A DNA stretch of 64,000 nt from Porphyromonadaceae bacterium H1 (lineage in GTDB: Bacteria; Bacteroidota; Bacteroidia; Bacteroidales; Paludibacteraceae), in the NCBI GenBank assembly GCA_001653155.1, contig BDEJ01000013.1, positions 1-64,000 of the forward strand, read 5' to 3'. The number at the start of each line of letters is the position of its first letter. Position 1 is the stretch's first letter. The translations under genes and the position numbers were made by a program. This document shows, one piece after another, positions 43,776 to 54,613 of the stretch. A model generated the notes under the pieces. That model was not told the origin of the DNA, searched no databases, and saw only the letters and a list, made by a program, of their open reading frames with translations.

Positions 43776-44408
43776 TCAATCTTGCTTCTCATTCTCAGAG
43801 CCTTTCAATATCGGCAGGCTGATATGGTACTTCACCGAGAGAATGCGAACAAGTATCACAGAACTGATGGTCAGCACTTGGGTAATGAGCTGAGGAAGTC
43901 CTGTCCAATCGGAAGCAAAAAAAATCAAGCCGCCAAAAATACAGGCTAAGGCGTAAATATCTTTGCGAAAAATCAGCGGCTCTTCATTGATAAAAATATC
44001 GCGCATCACACCGCCAGCCGAACCCGTTATCATCCCCATAATAATGGCAACCCAAAACGGGAAACCGGCTCCCAGTGAACGTTCAATACCTACTACCACA
44101 AACAAACCCAGGCCAATGGTATCGAAAATAAAAAAAGTATTGCTCAAACGTATTACGTAACGGCCAAACACAATGACAAAAATCAATGCCACAGCGGTAA
44201 CTACCAGATAAGAGGGCTGCAGCATCCAAAACGGAGTAAGGCCAAGTAGCAAATCGCGTATCGTTCCTCCACCGATGGCTGTAGCCAGACCAACGATATA
44301 GGCACCAAACCAATCGAAGTTTTTGGCGGAGGCCAAACGGATTCCACTGATGGCAAAAGCAAAAGTACCAAGATAGTCGATTAAAGTCGTCAGATTGACA
44401 TCGAACAT
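43776..44408 (-). CDS. TRIC/UPF0126-family membrane channel (YicG-like)
   Basis: This is a 210-residue inner membrane protein with about seven hydrophobic helices. It has the repeated glycine-rich motif of trimeric intracellular cation channels: FAFAISGIRLAS, then GLATAIGGGTIRDLLLG in the first half and MGMITGSAGGVMRDIFINEEP in the second. Bacterial members form potassium-permeable trimers. It ends one base from the convergent methyltransferase gene. Confidence 0.88.
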   Translation of the reverse strand: MFDVNLTTLIDYLGTFAFAISGIRLASAKNFDWFGAYIVGLATAIGGGTIRDLLLGLTPFWMLQPSYLVVTAVALIFVIVFGRYVIRLSNTFFIFDTIGLGLFVVVGIERSLGAGFPFWVAIIMGMITGSAGGVMRDIFINEEPLIFRKDIYALACIFGGLIFFASDWTGLPQLITQVLTISSVILVRILSVKYHISLPILKGSENEKQD

Positions 44409-44507
44409 GAGGACAAGGGATTAGCTATTATTCTTTTCTCATAAAAAAAGCGCACCAAAATCTTTTTGATACGCCTTGCTTTTTCTTTCTTGCAGGGAAG
44501 AAAGTAC

Positions 44508-44858
44508 TTATTGAGCAGCTTCTTCGTTTTGTTCGGGTGTCTCTCCAAAACCGGGATTCACCGCACCGGGAAGATTTTGCTCTGCCTCTTGATACTGTTG
44601 TTGGATTTCGGATGTAGAAGCGTCCACCACTTTATCCTGAGAGTGGATACCGCCTGCTACGATGGACAACAGTACAACAAAGGAAATGAGACTCCAAGTA
44701 GCTTTTTCGAGGAAGTCGGTCGTTTTACGAACACCAAGTACTTGATTGGACGATGAAAATCCGGCGGCCAAGCCTCCTCCTTTTGAATTTTGTACCAATA
44801 CGAGGAGGATGAGAAGGATGGAAGCCAAAACAATCAAAATAGTTAAAAAAATGTACAT
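44508..44858 (-). CDS. secG: Protein translocase subunit SecG
   Basis: This is a 116-residue inner membrane subunit of SecYEG. Two membrane helices are seen (about 2-22 and 54-74) around the conserved loop LVLVQNSKGGGLAAGF and FLEKATW. The C-terminal 40 residues are low-complexity, acidic and Gln/Glu-rich, as is usual in Bacteroidetes. It is the last gene of the row sigma-54 activator, LptE, TPR-like protein and SecG. Confidence 0.92.
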   Translation of the reverse strand: MYIFLTILIVLASILLILLVLVQNSKGGGLAAGFSSSNQVLGVRKTTDFLEKATWSLISFVVLLSIVAGGIHSQDKVVDASTSEIQQQYQEAEQNLPGAVNPGFGETPEQNEEAAQ

Positions 44859-44868
44859 AACTTAGGTT

Positions 44869-45501
44869 TTATCTTTTTGTATTTATTATTATTTTCTCTA
44901 TGAAGCGAATTTGGTCTGCAAAGTAAGTATTTTTTTCCCGATTATTCAAATTTAAGAGCTTCAAGATTTCGAGAGCCTCGGCATATTTCTTTTCTCGAAT
45001 CAGTTTTCGGGCATTTTCTTCCGTTGGAGGAGCCGCTTTTTGGGGTTTTTCCAAGCCGGAGGAGATTTCCGCTCCCACGACAGAGTCTTTACCCTCGGCA
45101 GGCCAGGCACTAAACTCCCGCGCAGCTTTAAGGCGTTCGGCCAGTTCTTTCAATGATTGCCGCGTATTGCCTCCTTTCTTTTCGAGCGAATCCATCAAAT
45201 CGAAATATTCGCCTGCCGAAGCCTTCCGCGAAGAGACAAGGGGCTTTGCGATAGACAAGCTGCTATCGTGCTCGGGATAAAGGTAGCAGTAAAGCCGACG
45301 ACGATCGGAAGCATACAAAGCCATGCGCTTCGCTTCCGCTGCAAAATGAATGCTATGTGTCTCTTTCAAAGCCTTTACGTAGAGCATTCGAGCCTGCACG
45401 AAAAAAGGGAAGCAATCAACGAGGCTTTTCAGTCCGGAAAGCTCTTTTTCATCCGGCATTCTCCTCGAACGTAGTATTCTTATAAATTCGTCGCGTGTCA
45501 A
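44869..45501 (-). CDS. Conserved hypothetical protein with TPR-like C-terminus
   Basis: This is a 210-residue cytoplasmic protein. The N-terminal half is helical (EFIRILRSRRMPDEKELSGL, CFPFFVQARMLYVKAL), and the last part (ARKLIREKKYAEALEILKLL, then NLNNREKNTYFADQIRFIEK) resembles one TPR hairpin. It is found beside lptE and secG in many Bacteroidales, which supports co-transcription; the function is unknown. It is 10 bases before secG. Confidence 0.75.
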   Translation of the reverse strand: MTRDEFIRILRSRRMPDEKELSGLKSLVDCFPFFVQARMLYVKALKETHSIHFAAEAKRMALYASDRRRLYCYLYPEHDSSLSIAKPLVSSRKASAGEYFDLMDSLEKKGGNTRQSLKELAERLKAAREFSAWPAEGKDSVVGAEISSGLEKPQKAAPPTEENARKLIREKKYAEALEILKLLNLNNREKNTYFADQIRFIEKIIINTKR

Positions 45502-45552
45502 TTTTTTCTATCTTTCTTATGCTTTACTTCTAACAAGCTATTCAAAAAAAAA

Positions 45553-46083
45553 TCACCACTTACCGGCCGTATCGTTATAAATACTCTCGGAAATATCCGT
45601 AATGATGGCCTTGAGCAATTCACCCTGTACATCGTTCAGCATCAAGTTGCTGGAAAAAGTTTGAAAGGCGGAATAGGATTTTTCAAAATCTTCCTCAGGC
45701 TGCTTGTTGTTTGAAAAACGCACCTTCACGGTCAACGTCAGTTTTGTTTCGGAGGAGTATGAATCGGCGCTAATAGCCATCGGAGTGAGCTGATAGCCGG
45801 TTATCTCTCCTTCGAGATGCATGTCGCCTCCCGTACGCAAAATCTGTAACCGGGTCTGTCTGGTAAATATGTCGCGGACAGCTTCCGAAAATTCTTGTGA
45901 GAGCATAGGATACATACTCCCTTCAGCCATATTGGGGAAATCGGCTATGGAGATGGATTTGATTTTTGTGTAATCAATCATCCCTGCATTAAACTTATAG
46001 GAAACCGTACAAGCGTTAAGGATCAGAGAAAAAACCAAAGTAAAAACAGCAGCAAGTATTTTTTGCGAGTTATTCAATGCCAT
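45553..46083 (-). CDS. lptE: LptE-like LPS-assembly lipoprotein
   Basis: This is a 176-residue outer membrane lipoprotein. The signal has lipobox ILNAC, followed by TVSYKFNAGMID, the usual start of Bacteroidetes LptE. LptE plugs the LptD barrel and places LPS in the outer leaflet. Conserved stretches are SISIADFPNMAEG, LEGEITGYQLTPMAI and LTVKVRFSN. Its start overlaps the end of the sigma-54 activator gene by 14 bases, showing translational coupling. Confidence 0.87.
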   Translation of the reverse strand: MALNNSQKILAAVFTLVFSLILNACTVSYKFNAGMIDYTKIKSISIADFPNMAEGSMYPMLSQEFSEAVRDIFTRQTRLQILRTGGDMHLEGEITGYQLTPMAISADSYSSETKLTLTVKVRFSNNKQPEEDFEKSYSAFQTFSSNLMLNDVQGELLKAIITDISESIYNDTAGKW

Positions 46084-47347
46084 ATTCTTTTATTTTTCGA
46101 TACAAGGTACGTTCTGATATTTTCAGTTCTTCGGCCGCTTGTTTCCGGCGCCCGTGATACTTCTCGAGGGTGCGTTTAATCATCTGCCGCTCCATATCTT
46201 CGAGGCTTAAGGGGGCTTTATTGCTCTCCTCTTCCTGGTATTCGGCATCCTGAAAACTGTGACGATCTTCGGAGAAACGCTTCGTTTCAATGCGCTCGGG
46301 TTCAAGCTCCGGGTAAGTATAGGCTTGCTGCAAAGGCGTCAAGACGGCATCGTGCTTCAGTATCGTGGGGTAACGCTGTACTTCATCTTGATTCGTTGCG
46401 GGACGTTTTTCATCCACCGAGTCATAAACCAGCTTTTTGAGCTCGTTGATATCTTTACGCATGTCGAAAAGGACTTGATAGAGTATTTCCCTTTCGTTGG
46501 CAAAGCTTTTTTCGTCGCTCTGAGATGCGGAAGACAAAGCCGGCAAACGTTCAATTTCTTCAGCGGGCAAATAAGCACGGAGGATCTGAGGACTTATTTC
46601 TCGCTGCTGCTCGATAACGGAAATTTGCTCGGTAACATTCTTGAGCTGTCTCACATTACCCCTCCAATAATAATTAGCTAAAAGGAGCTGAGCTTCCTCC
46701 GAGAGTTTTACCGCCGGCATGCGGTATTTTTCGGCAAAATCGGCGGAGAATTTTCGAAAGAGGAGCACGATATCCTCCTTACGCTCGCGCAAAGGAGGGA
46801 TGTGAATGGGTACGGTATTAAGCCGATAATAGAGGTCTTCGCGGAAACGACCCTCTTGTATGGCCTTGGTCATATTCAGGTTGGTAGCGGCCACAACACG
46901 TACATCCGTCTTCTGCGTTTTAGAAGAACCGACCTTAATAAACTCTCCGGCTTCGAGTACCCGAAGCAGACGTACTTGAGTAGAAAGAGGCAGCTCGCCC
47001 ACCTCATCGAGGAAAATCGTTCCGCCATTGGCGACTTCAAAATAACCCTTTCGATCGGACGTGGCGCCGGTAAAAGAGCCTTTTTCGTGTCCGAATAATT
47101 CAGAATCGATGGTACCTTCGGGGATAGCACCGCAGTTGACGGCGATGTAAGGCCCGTGCTTGCGATGACTGTATTGATGGATGATTTGAGGAAAATTTTC
47201 TTTCCCTACGCCACTCTCGCCGGTGATAAGCACGGAAAGATCGGTAGGCGCCACCTGTATGGCAACATCTATAGCTCGATTGAGCAGCTCTGAGTTACCT
47301 ATGATGCCAAAACGCTGCTTGGCTGATACGACTTCGGCATGTTGCAT
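46070..47347 (-). CDS. Sigma-54-dependent transcriptional activator without receiver domain
   Basis: This is a 425-residue AAA+ activator. The AAA+ domain occupies about 10-245, with Walker A GESGVGKE, the sigma-54 contact loop GSFTGA (a Ser variant of GAFTGA), Walker B GGTIFLDEVGEL and arginine-finger regions (FREDLYYRLN; RGNVRQLKN). There is no N-terminal receiver or sensor domain. The C-terminal Fis-type HTH is GRRKQAAEELKISERTLYRKIKEYGI. A long acidic linker (about 290-385) separates the two. It heads a row with lptE and secG, an arrangement kept in many Bacteroidales, so it may control envelope genes. Confidence 0.88.
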   Translation of the reverse strand: MQHAEVVSAKQRFGIIGNSELLNRAIDVAIQVAPTDLSVLITGESGVGKENFPQIIHQYSHRKHGPYIAVNCGAIPEGTIDSELFGHEKGSFTGATSDRKGYFEVANGGTIFLDEVGELPLSTQVRLLRVLEAGEFIKVGSSKTQKTDVRVVAATNLNMTKAIQEGRFREDLYYRLNTVPIHIPPLRERKEDIVLLFRKFSADFAEKYRMPAVKLSEEAQLLLANYYWRGNVRQLKNVTEQISVIEQQREISPQILRAYLPAEEIERLPALSSASQSDEKSFANEREILYQVLFDMRKDINELKKLVYDSVDEKRPATNQDEVQRYPTILKHDAVLTPLQQAYTYPELEPERIETKRFSEDRHSFQDAEYQEEESNKAPLSLEDMERQMIKRTLEKYHGRRKQAAEELKISERTLYRKIKEYGIE

Positions 47348-47392
47348 GGCTGACTGAGTTTAAGTTCTGTAATAATGACATTATCAAGCTGA

Positions 47393-47400
47393 CAAAATTA
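47393..47400 (-). promoter_or_regulatory. -7 box for the sigma-54 activator-lptE-secG unit
   Basis: TAATTTTG on the minus strand matches TAnnTTTG, 45 bases upstream of the start at 47347. Confidence 0.5.
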
Positions 47401-47466
47401 CAAAAAACAGAGGAATTTCCGTAGTTAAAAATAATCAAACGCTTCTCCAGCGCTTCGCTTCATTGT

Positions 47467-48312
47467 CTAAAAACGGCCATTGATACCGTTATACATCATT
47501 TGAAGGGCTAAGACAGAGATCAGAATACTGAAAATCCAACGGAGAATATCAACACGGGTACGCATCAGTATGCGGGATCCGGCAAAGGCTCCGGCCAACA
47601 CGCCCAATACCACCGGCATAGCCAAGCCGGGATCGATATAACCACGCTGGAAATAAATCACCGCACTGGAGGCTGCCGTTACTCCTACCATGAAGTTGCT
47701 GGTTGTAGTGGAAACGCGAAAAGGAATTTTCATAAGCATATCCATCGAAAGCACTTTAAGCGCTCCGGAACCGATACCCAGCAGACCGGAAAGTACACCG
47801 GCAAGGGTCATTAGGGAGTAGCCTCCCAACACATTCCGCACGCGATAGGGCTCCGATACTTTGCTCTGAGGGTTCGGATAAGAGCTGTTGAGTTTAAGAC
47901 GCTGGGTCAGTGGATCGGAAGGGGCTGCAGAATCGCTGTGATCGTTCTTCTTGCGCACTGTCATCACAGCCGAGAAGATAAGCACGCAGGCAAAAATCAC
48001 GGCGATAACATTGGTGGGCATGTATACGGCAATGAGAGCTCCTGCTACAGCTCCCGAAGTAGTAGCAACTTCCAAAAACATACCGATGCGTAAGTTGGTA
48101 ATGCCTTCGCGGATGTAGGCTGCAGCGGCTCCGGATGAGGTGGCGATGGAAGTTACCAGAGCCGTACCGATAGCGTAGCGGATATCCACTCCAAAGCCCA
48201 GAGTAAGCAGGGGAATGATTACCACCCCACCCCCCAGCCCGGTAAGAGCACCTAACAGGCCGGCACAGAAGGCCCCCCCCAATAAGATAAGGGAAAACAA
48301 CTCGATATTCAT
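47467..48312 (-). CDS. TauE/SafE-family (sulfite exporter-like) membrane permease
   Basis: This is a 281-residue inner membrane protein with about eight helices. The start at 48312 (MNIELFSLILLGGAF) was chosen because the -7 box at 48350-48357 lies only 2 bases from the longer ATG at 48348. The two repeats start with the family motif: GLLGALTGLGGGVVIIPLL and, in the second half, GVLSGLLGIGSGALKV. Family members export sulfite, sulfoacetate or related anions; the substrate here is unknown. Confidence 0.85.
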   Translation of the reverse strand: MNIELFSLILLGGAFCAGLLGALTGLGGGVVIIPLLTLGFGVDIRYAIGTALVTSIATSSGAAAAYIREGITNLRIGMFLEVATTSGAVAGALIAVYMPTNVIAVIFACVLIFSAVMTVRKKNDHSDSAAPSDPLTQRLKLNSSYPNPQSKVSEPYRVRNVLGGYSLMTLAGVLSGLLGIGSGALKVLSMDMLMKIPFRVSTTTSNFMVGVTAASSAVIYFQRGYIDPGLAMPVVLGVLAGAFAGSRILMRTRVDILRWIFSILISVLALQMMYNGINGRF

Positions 48313-48349
48313 GTTCTGCTTTGTGTAAAGACGGCTGAAAACAGGCATG

Positions 48350-48357
48350 CAAAGTTA
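48350..48357 (-). promoter_or_regulatory. -7 box for the TauE/SafE gene
   Basis: TAACTTTG on the minus strand matches TAnnTTTG and decides the shorter translational start of the permease. Confidence 0.65.
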
Positions 48358-48441
48358 GGGATTTTTCGCAGATCATATATTTTCTCTCAAGTTTTTTCCC
48401 AGAGGTCAGACTACAGCATTTCTCAAGCCGTTTGTATTTAT

Positions 48442-48449
48442 TATCTTTG
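48442..48449 (+). promoter_or_regulatory. -7 box for der
   Basis: TATCTTTG matches TAnnTTTG, giving a leader of about 90 bases before the der ATG at 48544. Confidence 0.6.
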
Positions 48450-48543
48450 CCACTCGAAAATAAGCTAATGCCGATATCGTCGTAAATTTTACGGGCGAAC
48501 GAGGCAAAGCCGCAGGATAATCCTGCATTTAGCAAAAAAAGAA

Positions 48544-49857
48544 ATGGGAAATATTGTAGCCATAGTAGGGCGCCCCAATGTAGGTAAATCGACCCTCTTC
48601 AACCGCTTGACCAAAAGCCGCCGGGCCATCGTAAACGACGAGGCAGGCACCACACGCGACCGTCAGTACGGGAAAAGCGATTGGACGGGGCAGGAGTTTT
48701 CGGTAATCGACACCGGAGGCTGGGTACCGCAATCGACCGACATATTCGAAGACGAAATCAAACGCCAAGCTCTTTTGGCCATTGAGGAGGCAGACCTGAT
48801 TCTGTTTTTAGTGGACGTACAAAGTGGTATCACGGATTTCGATCTCGAAGTAGCGGGTATGCTGCGCCGTAGCCGGAAACCGGTTGTACTGGTATCGAAC
48901 AAAGCCGACACTTTCGATTGGCAATACGAAACGGCTGAGTTTTACAAATTCGGCCTGGGCGATCCTTTCATGATTTCAGCCCTTAATGGACTGGGAACAG
49001 GCGAGTTACTCGATAAAGTCATCTCCCTCCTACCGAACGAGAGCCCTCAAAGCATCGAAGAAGAACTGCCGCGCTTCGCCATTGTAGGAAGACCCAACGC
49101 AGGAAAATCCTCTCTCACCAATGCCCTGATGGGCGAGGAACGAAGCATCGTAACCGAAATTGCCGGTACTACGCGCGATTCCATTTATTCGCGCTTCAAC
49201 AAGTTCGGACAGGATTTCTACCTTGTCGACACGGCCGGCATACGCAAAAAGGCAAAAGTAAGCGAAGATTTGGAATATTACTCGGTATTGCGAGCCATCC
49301 GGGCTATCGAGAATTCGGACGTTTGCATTTTGATGCTCGATGCCTTGCGCGGACTCGAAAGTCAAGATTTGAACATCTTTTCCCTCATACAAAAAAACAA
49401 GAAGGGACTTGTGGTCTGCGTCAACAAGTGGGACTTGATACCCAACAAAGAAGCGAACGATATCAAAAAAATCGAACAGAGTATTCGTGAGCGTTTAGCC
49501 CCCTTTGTCGACTTTCCGATTGTTTTCACTTCGGTACTCAACAAGCAGCGCATCCTGAAAGTAGTAGAAACAGCCGTTGATGTGTACGAGAACAAAAAGC
49601 GTAAAGTGCCTACCGCACAGCTCAACGAACAGCTCCTACCCATCATTCAGCGCACTCCGCCTCCGGCCATCAAAGGCAAATACGTGAAAATAAAATACGT
49701 CACCCAGCTACCAAACACTCAGGTGCCCACTTTCGTTTTCTTTGCCAACTTACCGCAATACGTCAAAGAACCCTACCGACGCTTTTTGGAAAACAAAATA
49801 CGCGAAAAATGGAGCTTCCGGGGCACTCCCATACAGGTATTCATCCGGGCTAAATAA
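48544..49857 (+). CDS. der: Ribosome-assembly GTPase Der (EngA)
   Basis: This 437-residue protein has the two tandem GTPase domains unique to Der. G1 motifs are GRPNVGKST (about 8) and GRPNAGKSS (about 182), with G3 DTGGW and DTAGI and G4 NKAD and NKWD. A C-terminal KH-like domain ends with [15 protein letters not shown]. It is needed for 50S subunit maturation. The length is normal. leuS follows 69 bases later, possibly in the same transcript. Confidence 0.96.
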   Translation: MGNIVAIVGRPNVGKSTLFNRLTKSRRAIVNDEAGTTRDRQYGKSDWTGQEFSVIDTGGWVPQSTDIFEDEIKRQALLAIEEADLILFLVDVQSGITDFDLEVAGMLRRSRKPVVLVSNKADTFDWQYETAEFYKFGLGDPFMISALNGLGTGELLDKVISLLPNESPQSIEEELPRFAIVGRPNAGKSSLTNALMGEERSIVTEIAGTTRDSIYSRFNKFGQDFYLVDTAGIRKKAKVSEDLEYYSVLRAIRAIENSDVCILMLDALRGLESQDLNIFSLIQKNKKGLVVCVNKWDLIPNKEANDIKKIEQSIRERLAPFVDFPIVFTSVLNKQRILKVVETAVDVYENKKRKVPTAQLNEQLLPIIQRTPPPAIKGKYVKIKYVTQLPNTQVPTFVFFANLPQYVKEPYRRFLENKIREKWSFRGTPIQVFIRAK

Positions 49858-49926
49858 ACTTAGCTACAACACCTCCCAATAAACAAAGAAACAACCTGAT
49901 AACAACTATTGATACGCTAACACGAT

Positions 49927-52722
49927 ATGGAATACGATTTCAGAGCCATAGAGCAAAAATGGCAAGAATACTGGCGGAAACAAGGTATTTACAAAACGGA
50001 CATCGACCCTCGCAAGCCTAAGTTCTATGTATTGGACATGTTTCCCTACCCTTCGGGCGCCGGCCTGCACGTAGGGCATCCGCTGGGTTACATTGCCTCC
50101 GACATTTACAGCCGCTACAAGCGCCTGAAAGGCTTCAACGTCTTACATCCGATGGGCTACGATGCCTATGGACTCCCTGCCGAACAATACGCCATTCAAA
50201 CCGGCCAGCATCCGGCTCTGACTACCCGAAACAACATCGAACGCTACCGCGAGCAACTGGACAAAATAGGCTTTTCTTACGATTGGGATCGCGAGATACG
50301 AACCTGCGAACCGGAGTACTACAAATGGACGCAATGGGCTTTCATCCGTATGTTCGAAAGCTACTTCGACACGCAGGAACAAAAAGCCAAGCCCATCGCC
50401 GCACTGGTAGCGAAGTTCGAAAAATCGGGTAGCGAAAACATTAACGCCGCAGCCACTCAAGAACTTAAATTCACGGCAGCGGAATGGAAAGCCAAAACCG
50501 AAAAAGAACAACAAGAGCTTTTGCTCAATTACCGCATAGCCTACCTCGCCGACCTGAAAGTAAACTGGTGTCCAGCCCTTGGAACCGTATTGGCCAACGA
50601 CGAAGTCAGCGAGGGTCTTTCCATCCGGGGCGGACATCCCGTAGAACAGAAAATAATGCGCCAATGGAGCCTCCGTGTATCGGCTTATGCCCAACGCCTG
50701 CTCGACGGACTGGACCTGCTCGACTGGACAGAATCCCTGAAAGAAACCCAGCGTAACTGGATTGGACGGAGCGAAGGTGCCGAAATGAAATTCCACTTCG
50801 CACAAGGCTGCCCGGCAGCCGAAAAATGCCCTGCCGGTTTCGATGTCTTCACTACTCGCCCCGATACCATTTACGGCGTTACTTTCATGGTGCTGGCTCC
50901 CGAGAGTCCTTTGGTACAGATCTGTTCTACTCCCCAGCAAGCCTCCGAAGTGGAAGCCTATCTGGAGGCTGTAAAAAAACGCACCGAACGCGAACGCATA
51001 GCCGACCGCCGCGTTACCGGAGTATTCAGCGGATCCTACGCCATAAATCCCATCAGCGGAACAGAAATTCCCGTTTGGATTAGCGACTATGTACTCGCGG
51101 GATACGGAACAGGGGCTATCATGGCTGTACCGGCACACGACAGCCGCGATTTCGCTTTCTCTAAGCATTTCGACCTGCCTATCATCCCACTGATTGAAGG
51201 AGCAGATGTAAGCGAAGAAAGTTTCGATGCCAAAGAAGGCATCATGATCAACTCCGGATTTCTGAACGGACTGAGTGTTAAAGAGGCCATCGTGAAAACC
51301 AAAGAATACATAAGCCGGGAAGGCATTGGACAAGTAAAAATAAATTACCGCCTGCGCGACGCTATTTTCAGCCGACAACGCTATTGGGGCGAGCCTTTCC
51401 CCGTTTATTACAAAGACGGCATGCCCTATATCATCGACGAAAAGCAATTGCCTTTGGAACTACCCGAAATAGACAAGTTTCTGCCTACCGAAACAGGCGA
51501 ACCGCCTCTGGGACGGGCTAAGGACTGGACTTACTCCTCTGCCGACAACGCAGCAATTTACCCTTTGGAGCTCAACACCATGCCGGGATTTGCCGGTTCG
51601 TCGGCTTACTACCTCCGCTATATGGACCCCAAAAACGATCGAGCTTTGGTGGGGAAAGAGGCCAACGAATACTGGCGTAACGTCGACCTCTACATCGGAG
51701 GTACCGAACACGCCACGGGACACCTCATATACAGCCGTTTCTGGAATAAATTTCTTTTCGACCTCGGCTATGTCTGTGAGGAGGAACCCTTCCGGAAGCT
51801 CATCAACCAAGGTATGATCCAAGGACGAAGCAATTTCGTTTACCGAATACAAGGCAGTAACACCTTCGTATCCCTCAACCTGAAGGATCAATACGAAACC
51901 ACCCCCATACACGTGGATGTGAACATCGTTTCGAACGATGTTTTGGATATCGAGAAATTCCGAAACTGGAACCCGGAATACAAACAGGCCGAGTTCATCC
52001 TCGAAGACGGGAAATACATCTGCGGATGGGCGATAGAGAAAATGTCGAAATCGATGTTCAATGTCGTAAACCCCGATGATATCGTAGATAAGTATGGAGC
52101 CGACACCCTCCGTCTCTACGAAATGTTCCTCGGCCCTCTGGAGCAATCCAAGCCTTGGGATACAAACGGTATAGACGGCGTACACCGTTTCCTGAAACGC
52201 TTTTGGGGATTGTTCTTTGAGGGCGACAAACTAAGCTTAAGCGACGATGCCCCCACAGCCGAAGAACTGAAAACCCTTCATAAGACCATCAAGAAGATAG
52301 AAAAAGACATCGAGAGTTTTTCGTTCAACACCTCTGTTTCGGCATTTATGATTTGTGTGAACGAACTCCACGCACTCAAATGCAACAAGAGATCCATTCT
52401 GGAGGCTTTGAGTATTCTACTGGCAGCTTTCGCACCACACATAGCCGAAGAAACCTATCACCTGCTGGGGCACACAAGAGGCTCGGTTTGCAATGCTCCT
52501 TGGCCGGTCTACAACGAGGAATTCCTTAAAGAGAGCAGTCTAACCTATCCGATATCCTTCAACGGGAAGGTACGTTTCACGCTGGATCTACCCGCCGACA
52601 TGCTACCCAAAGACATAGAAAAAGTTGCATTGACAAACGAACAAAGTCAAAAATACTTGGAGGGTAAAACACCCCGGAAAATAATTGTCGTACCTGGAAA
52701 GATAGTCAATATCGTATTATGA
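49927..52722 (+). CDS. leuS: Leucyl-tRNA synthetase
   Basis: This is a 931-residue class I aminoacyl-tRNA synthetase that charges tRNA-Leu. The HIGH signature is in [18 protein letters not shown], and KMSKS is intact ([16 protein letters not shown]). The CP1 editing domain is present ([20 protein letters not shown] and [15 protein letters not shown]), as is the C-terminal anticodon-binding region. The N-terminal part has a Bacteroidetes-type insertion (about 150-200, [16 protein letters not shown]). The stop overlaps the start of the YitT gene by four bases. Confidence 0.97.
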   Translation: MEYDFRAIEQKWQEYWRKQGIYKTDIDPRKPKFYVLDMFPYPSGAGLHVGHPLGYIASDIYSRYKRLKGFNVLHPMGYDAYGLPAEQYAIQTGQHPALTTRNNIERYREQLDKIGFSYDWDREIRTCEPEYYKWTQWAFIRMFESYFDTQEQKAKPIAALVAKFEKSGSENINAAATQELKFTAAEWKAKTEKEQQELLLNYRIAYLADLKVNWCPALGTVLANDEVSEGLSIRGGHPVEQKIMRQWSLRVSAYAQRLLDGLDLLDWTESLKETQRNWIGRSEGAEMKFHFAQGCPAAEKCPAGFDVFTTRPDTIYGVTFMVLAPESPLVQICSTPQQASEVEAYLEAVKKRTERERIADRRVTGVFSGSYAINPISGTEIPVWISDYVLAGYGTGAIMAVPAHDSRDFAFSKHFDLPIIPLIEGADVSEESFDAKEGIMINSGFLNGLSVKEAIVKTKEYISREGIGQVKINYRLRDAIFSRQRYWGEPFPVYYKDGMPYIIDEKQLPLELPEIDKFLPTETGEPPLGRAKDWTYSSADNAAIYPLELNTMPGFAGSSAYYLRYMDPKNDRALVGKEANEYWRNVDLYIGGTEHATGHLIYSRFWNKFLFDLGYVCEEEPFRKLINQGMIQGRSNFVYRIQGSNTFVSLNLKDQYETTPIHVDVNIVSNDVLDIEKFRNWNPEYKQAEFILEDGKYICGWAIEKMSKSMFNVVNPDDIVDKYGADTLRLYEMFLGPLEQSKPWDTNGIDGVHRFLKRFWGLFFEGDKLSLSDDAPTAEELKTLHKTIKKIEKDIESFSFNTSVSAFMICVNELHALKCNKRSILEALSILLAAFAPHIAEETYHLLGHTRGSVCNAPWPVYNEEFLKESSLTYPISFNGKVRFTLDLPADMLPKDIEKVALTNEQSQKYLEGKTPRKIIVVPGKIVNIVL

Positions 52723-53693
52723 ATATGATGGAAAGCAAGGTTGTACAACAACCCATGAACTACCTGAAGAGTTTTTACTGGCGCGATTATGTTTACATCA
52801 CCCTCGGGCTGGTTATTTATTCCATCGGACTGATCGGCTTCATCAAACCGGTGGGTGTGGTAACCGGAGGCTTGGCGGGTATCGCCCTGCTCATTGAATA
52901 TGCCACCGAAGGAAGTATCCCGCTGCAAACGACGTATTTTGTAGTCAATTTATTCCTCTTAGCAGCAGCCATGAAAGTATTAGGTCTTCGTTTTCTGATC
53001 AAGACTATCTATGGAGTAGTAATGCTCACCTTGCTGCTCATGCTCATGAGGAGTATCATCACGCAGCCCATCATAGCGGAAGAGCCTCTGATGTCGGCCG
53101 TCATCGGAGCCATGCTCTGTGGAGCCGGTATCGGCATGGTTTTCAACTCAAACGGAAGTACGGGAGGAACCGATATTGTGGTAGCCATCATCAACAAATA
53201 CCGAAATATCACCTTCGGACGAGGCATCATGTTTTGCGATTTAGTCATCATCGGCAGCTCCTATTTCGTGCTCCAAAACATGATTGTTATTGTCCACGGA
53301 TTAATTGTTTTGGGCGTGATGAGCTACACCATCGACATGGTCATCAACGGTTTCCGTCAATCGGTACAGCTCCTCATCATGTCGCCGAAATACGAGATGA
53401 TTGCCGATATGATAAACCGCGACATGAAGCGCGGCTGTACCGTGCTCGACGGAATGGGCTGGTACACCAAACAACCCACCAAGGTAATACTCGTATTGGC
53501 ACGCCGCAACGAAGCCAACGATCTGTACCGTCACATCAAGGAAATAGACGAAAAAGCCTTTATCAGCCAAAGTGTGGTACGAGCGGTATACGGACAGGGA
53601 TTCGACGAGCTGAAAACCAAAAAGAAGAACAAAGAAAAAACAAAACTCAGACCGATCCCCGGCGCAGGAACAGAGGAAGAAGCAAAAGCCTGA
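52719..53693 (+). CDS. YitT-family membrane protein (DUF161 and DUF2179)
   Basis: This is a 324-residue inner membrane protein with five or six helices, including [17 protein letters not shown] and the conserved [16 protein letters not shown] and [15 protein letters not shown] blocks. A cytoplasmic DUF2179 domain follows (about 225-295, [28 protein letters not shown]). The C-terminus is a basic tail. The function is unknown for the family. Its start overlaps the leuS stop (ATGA), so translation is coupled; a second ATG at 52725 is possible. Confidence 0.88.
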   Translation: MNMMESKVVQQPMNYLKSFYWRDYVYITLGLVIYSIGLIGFIKPVGVVTGGLAGIALLIEYATEGSIPLQTTYFVVNLFLLAAAMKVLGLRFLIKTIYGVVMLTLLLMLMRSIITQPIIAEEPLMSAVIGAMLCGAGIGMVFNSNGSTGGTDIVVAIINKYRNITFGRGIMFCDLVIIGSSYFVLQNMIVIVHGLIVLGVMSYTIDMVINGFRQSVQLLIMSPKYEMIADMINRDMKRGCTVLDGMGWYTKQPTKVILVLARRNEANDLYRHIKEIDEKAFISQSVVRAVYGQGFDELKTKKKNKEKTKLRPIPGAGTEEEAKA

Positions 53694-53807
53694 GCAAGGT
53701 TCCGGCAACAAGGATTTTTTCCGCCTAATAGCTCCCGGAAGCGCTTCGAATGAAAAAAATATACTACCTTTACAGCACGTTATTTTACAACAAAAACTCT
53801 TCAGGCC

Positions 53808-54365
53808 ATGGTTTACAAGTTCACATTGCTATCGGATGAATCCGACGACTTTGCCCGCATCATTACCATCGATTCGGAAGCAAAATTCATCGATCTGCAC
53901 CACGCCATACTCGACTCGGTAGGCTATTCAAAAGATCAAATAACCTCTTTCTTTATCTGCTCCGATAATTGGGAAAAAGAGCAGGAAATAACGCTTTTGG
54001 AGATGGATTCCGGATCGGAATACGACAACTTGACCATGGACCAAACCGCACTCGACGAAGTACTCAATGACGAGGAACAAAAGCTGCTCTACGTTTTCGA
54101 CATGCTTAACGACAGAGCTTTTTACATGGTACTCTCCGAGATAATAGCCCGGAAGGATCAAACCCGTCCCGAATGCATACTGAAAAAAGGCGAAGCGCCA
54201 CAACAAAACATCGCAGACGAAGATGTAGCTGCCGGACAAAAATTCAACATCGACGAAAATTTCTACGGCGACGAAGATTTCGATCTTGACGAACTGGATG
54301 AGGAAGGTTTCGGTGATATCAGCATCGACGATAACGACCTCTTCTCGGAAGAACCTCGCTTCTGA
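53808..54365 (+). CDS. Plasmid pRiA4b ORF-3-like protein
   Basis: This is a 185-residue acidic cytoplasmic protein. The N-terminal part (MVYKFTLLSDESDDFARIITIDSEA, DLHHAILDSVGY, FFICSDNWEK) matches the fold seen in pRiA4b ORF-3/IS1096 TnpR-like proteins of Bacteroidetes. The last 40 residues are very rich in Asp and Glu. It is common beside core genes in this group and is unlikely to be mobile here; the function is unknown. Confidence 0.8.
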   Translation: MVYKFTLLSDESDDFARIITIDSEAKFIDLHHAILDSVGYSKDQITSFFICSDNWEKEQEITLLEMDSGSEYDNLTMDQTALDEVLNDEEQKLLYVFDMLNDRAFYMVLSEIIARKDQTRPECILKKGEAPQQNIADEDVAAGQKFNIDENFYGDEDFDLDELDEEGFGDISIDDNDLFSEEPRF

Positions 54366-54404
54366 CCGAGAGCCTCTTTCACAAACCCAGAAAGCAAAAC
54401 AGAA

Positions 54405-54446
54405 AAAAAGCGTCCCTTCAAACTTCGTGTTGAAGGGACGCTTTTT
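54405..54446 (+). terminator. Strong terminator after the pRiA4b ORF-3-like gene
   Basis: AAAAAGCGTCCCTTCAA and TTGAAGGGACGCTTTTT pair perfectly over 17 bp, 40 bases behind the stop, with a run of T at the end. Confidence 0.92.
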
Positions 54447-54493
54447 ATATCCTCGCTAGCGCTGTTCAACTACCGATAGCATTCGCCCGAAAA

Positions 54494-54605
54494 TGCAGCT
54501 TTTTCGGTAGTGTCCTAAAAGTGTGTAATTTTCATTCCTTCTTCAGGATGTTGTGGAGCGTAGCGGAAGCATTTCCCATGTGGACGAACAAATCCTTACC
54601 CAAGA
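54494..54605 (-). mobile_element. Possible 3' end remnant of an insertion sequence
   Basis: On the minus strand a short open tail (LILGKDLFVHMGNASATLHN, then ILKKE and stop at about 54538) is followed by an AT-rich end with TTACACACTTTTAGGACACT. The last motif resembles the outer end of a transposable element, but no partner end or duplication was found. The rest of 54447-54674 holds two hairpins and no gene. Confidence 0.25.
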
Positions 54606-54613
54606 TCAGACAA

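Noticed and set aside
50143-51447. A 434-codon minus-strand frame inside leuS
   Set aside because: leuS is certain by HIGH, KMSKS and editing motifs; the antisense frame has no recognisable domain or promoter.
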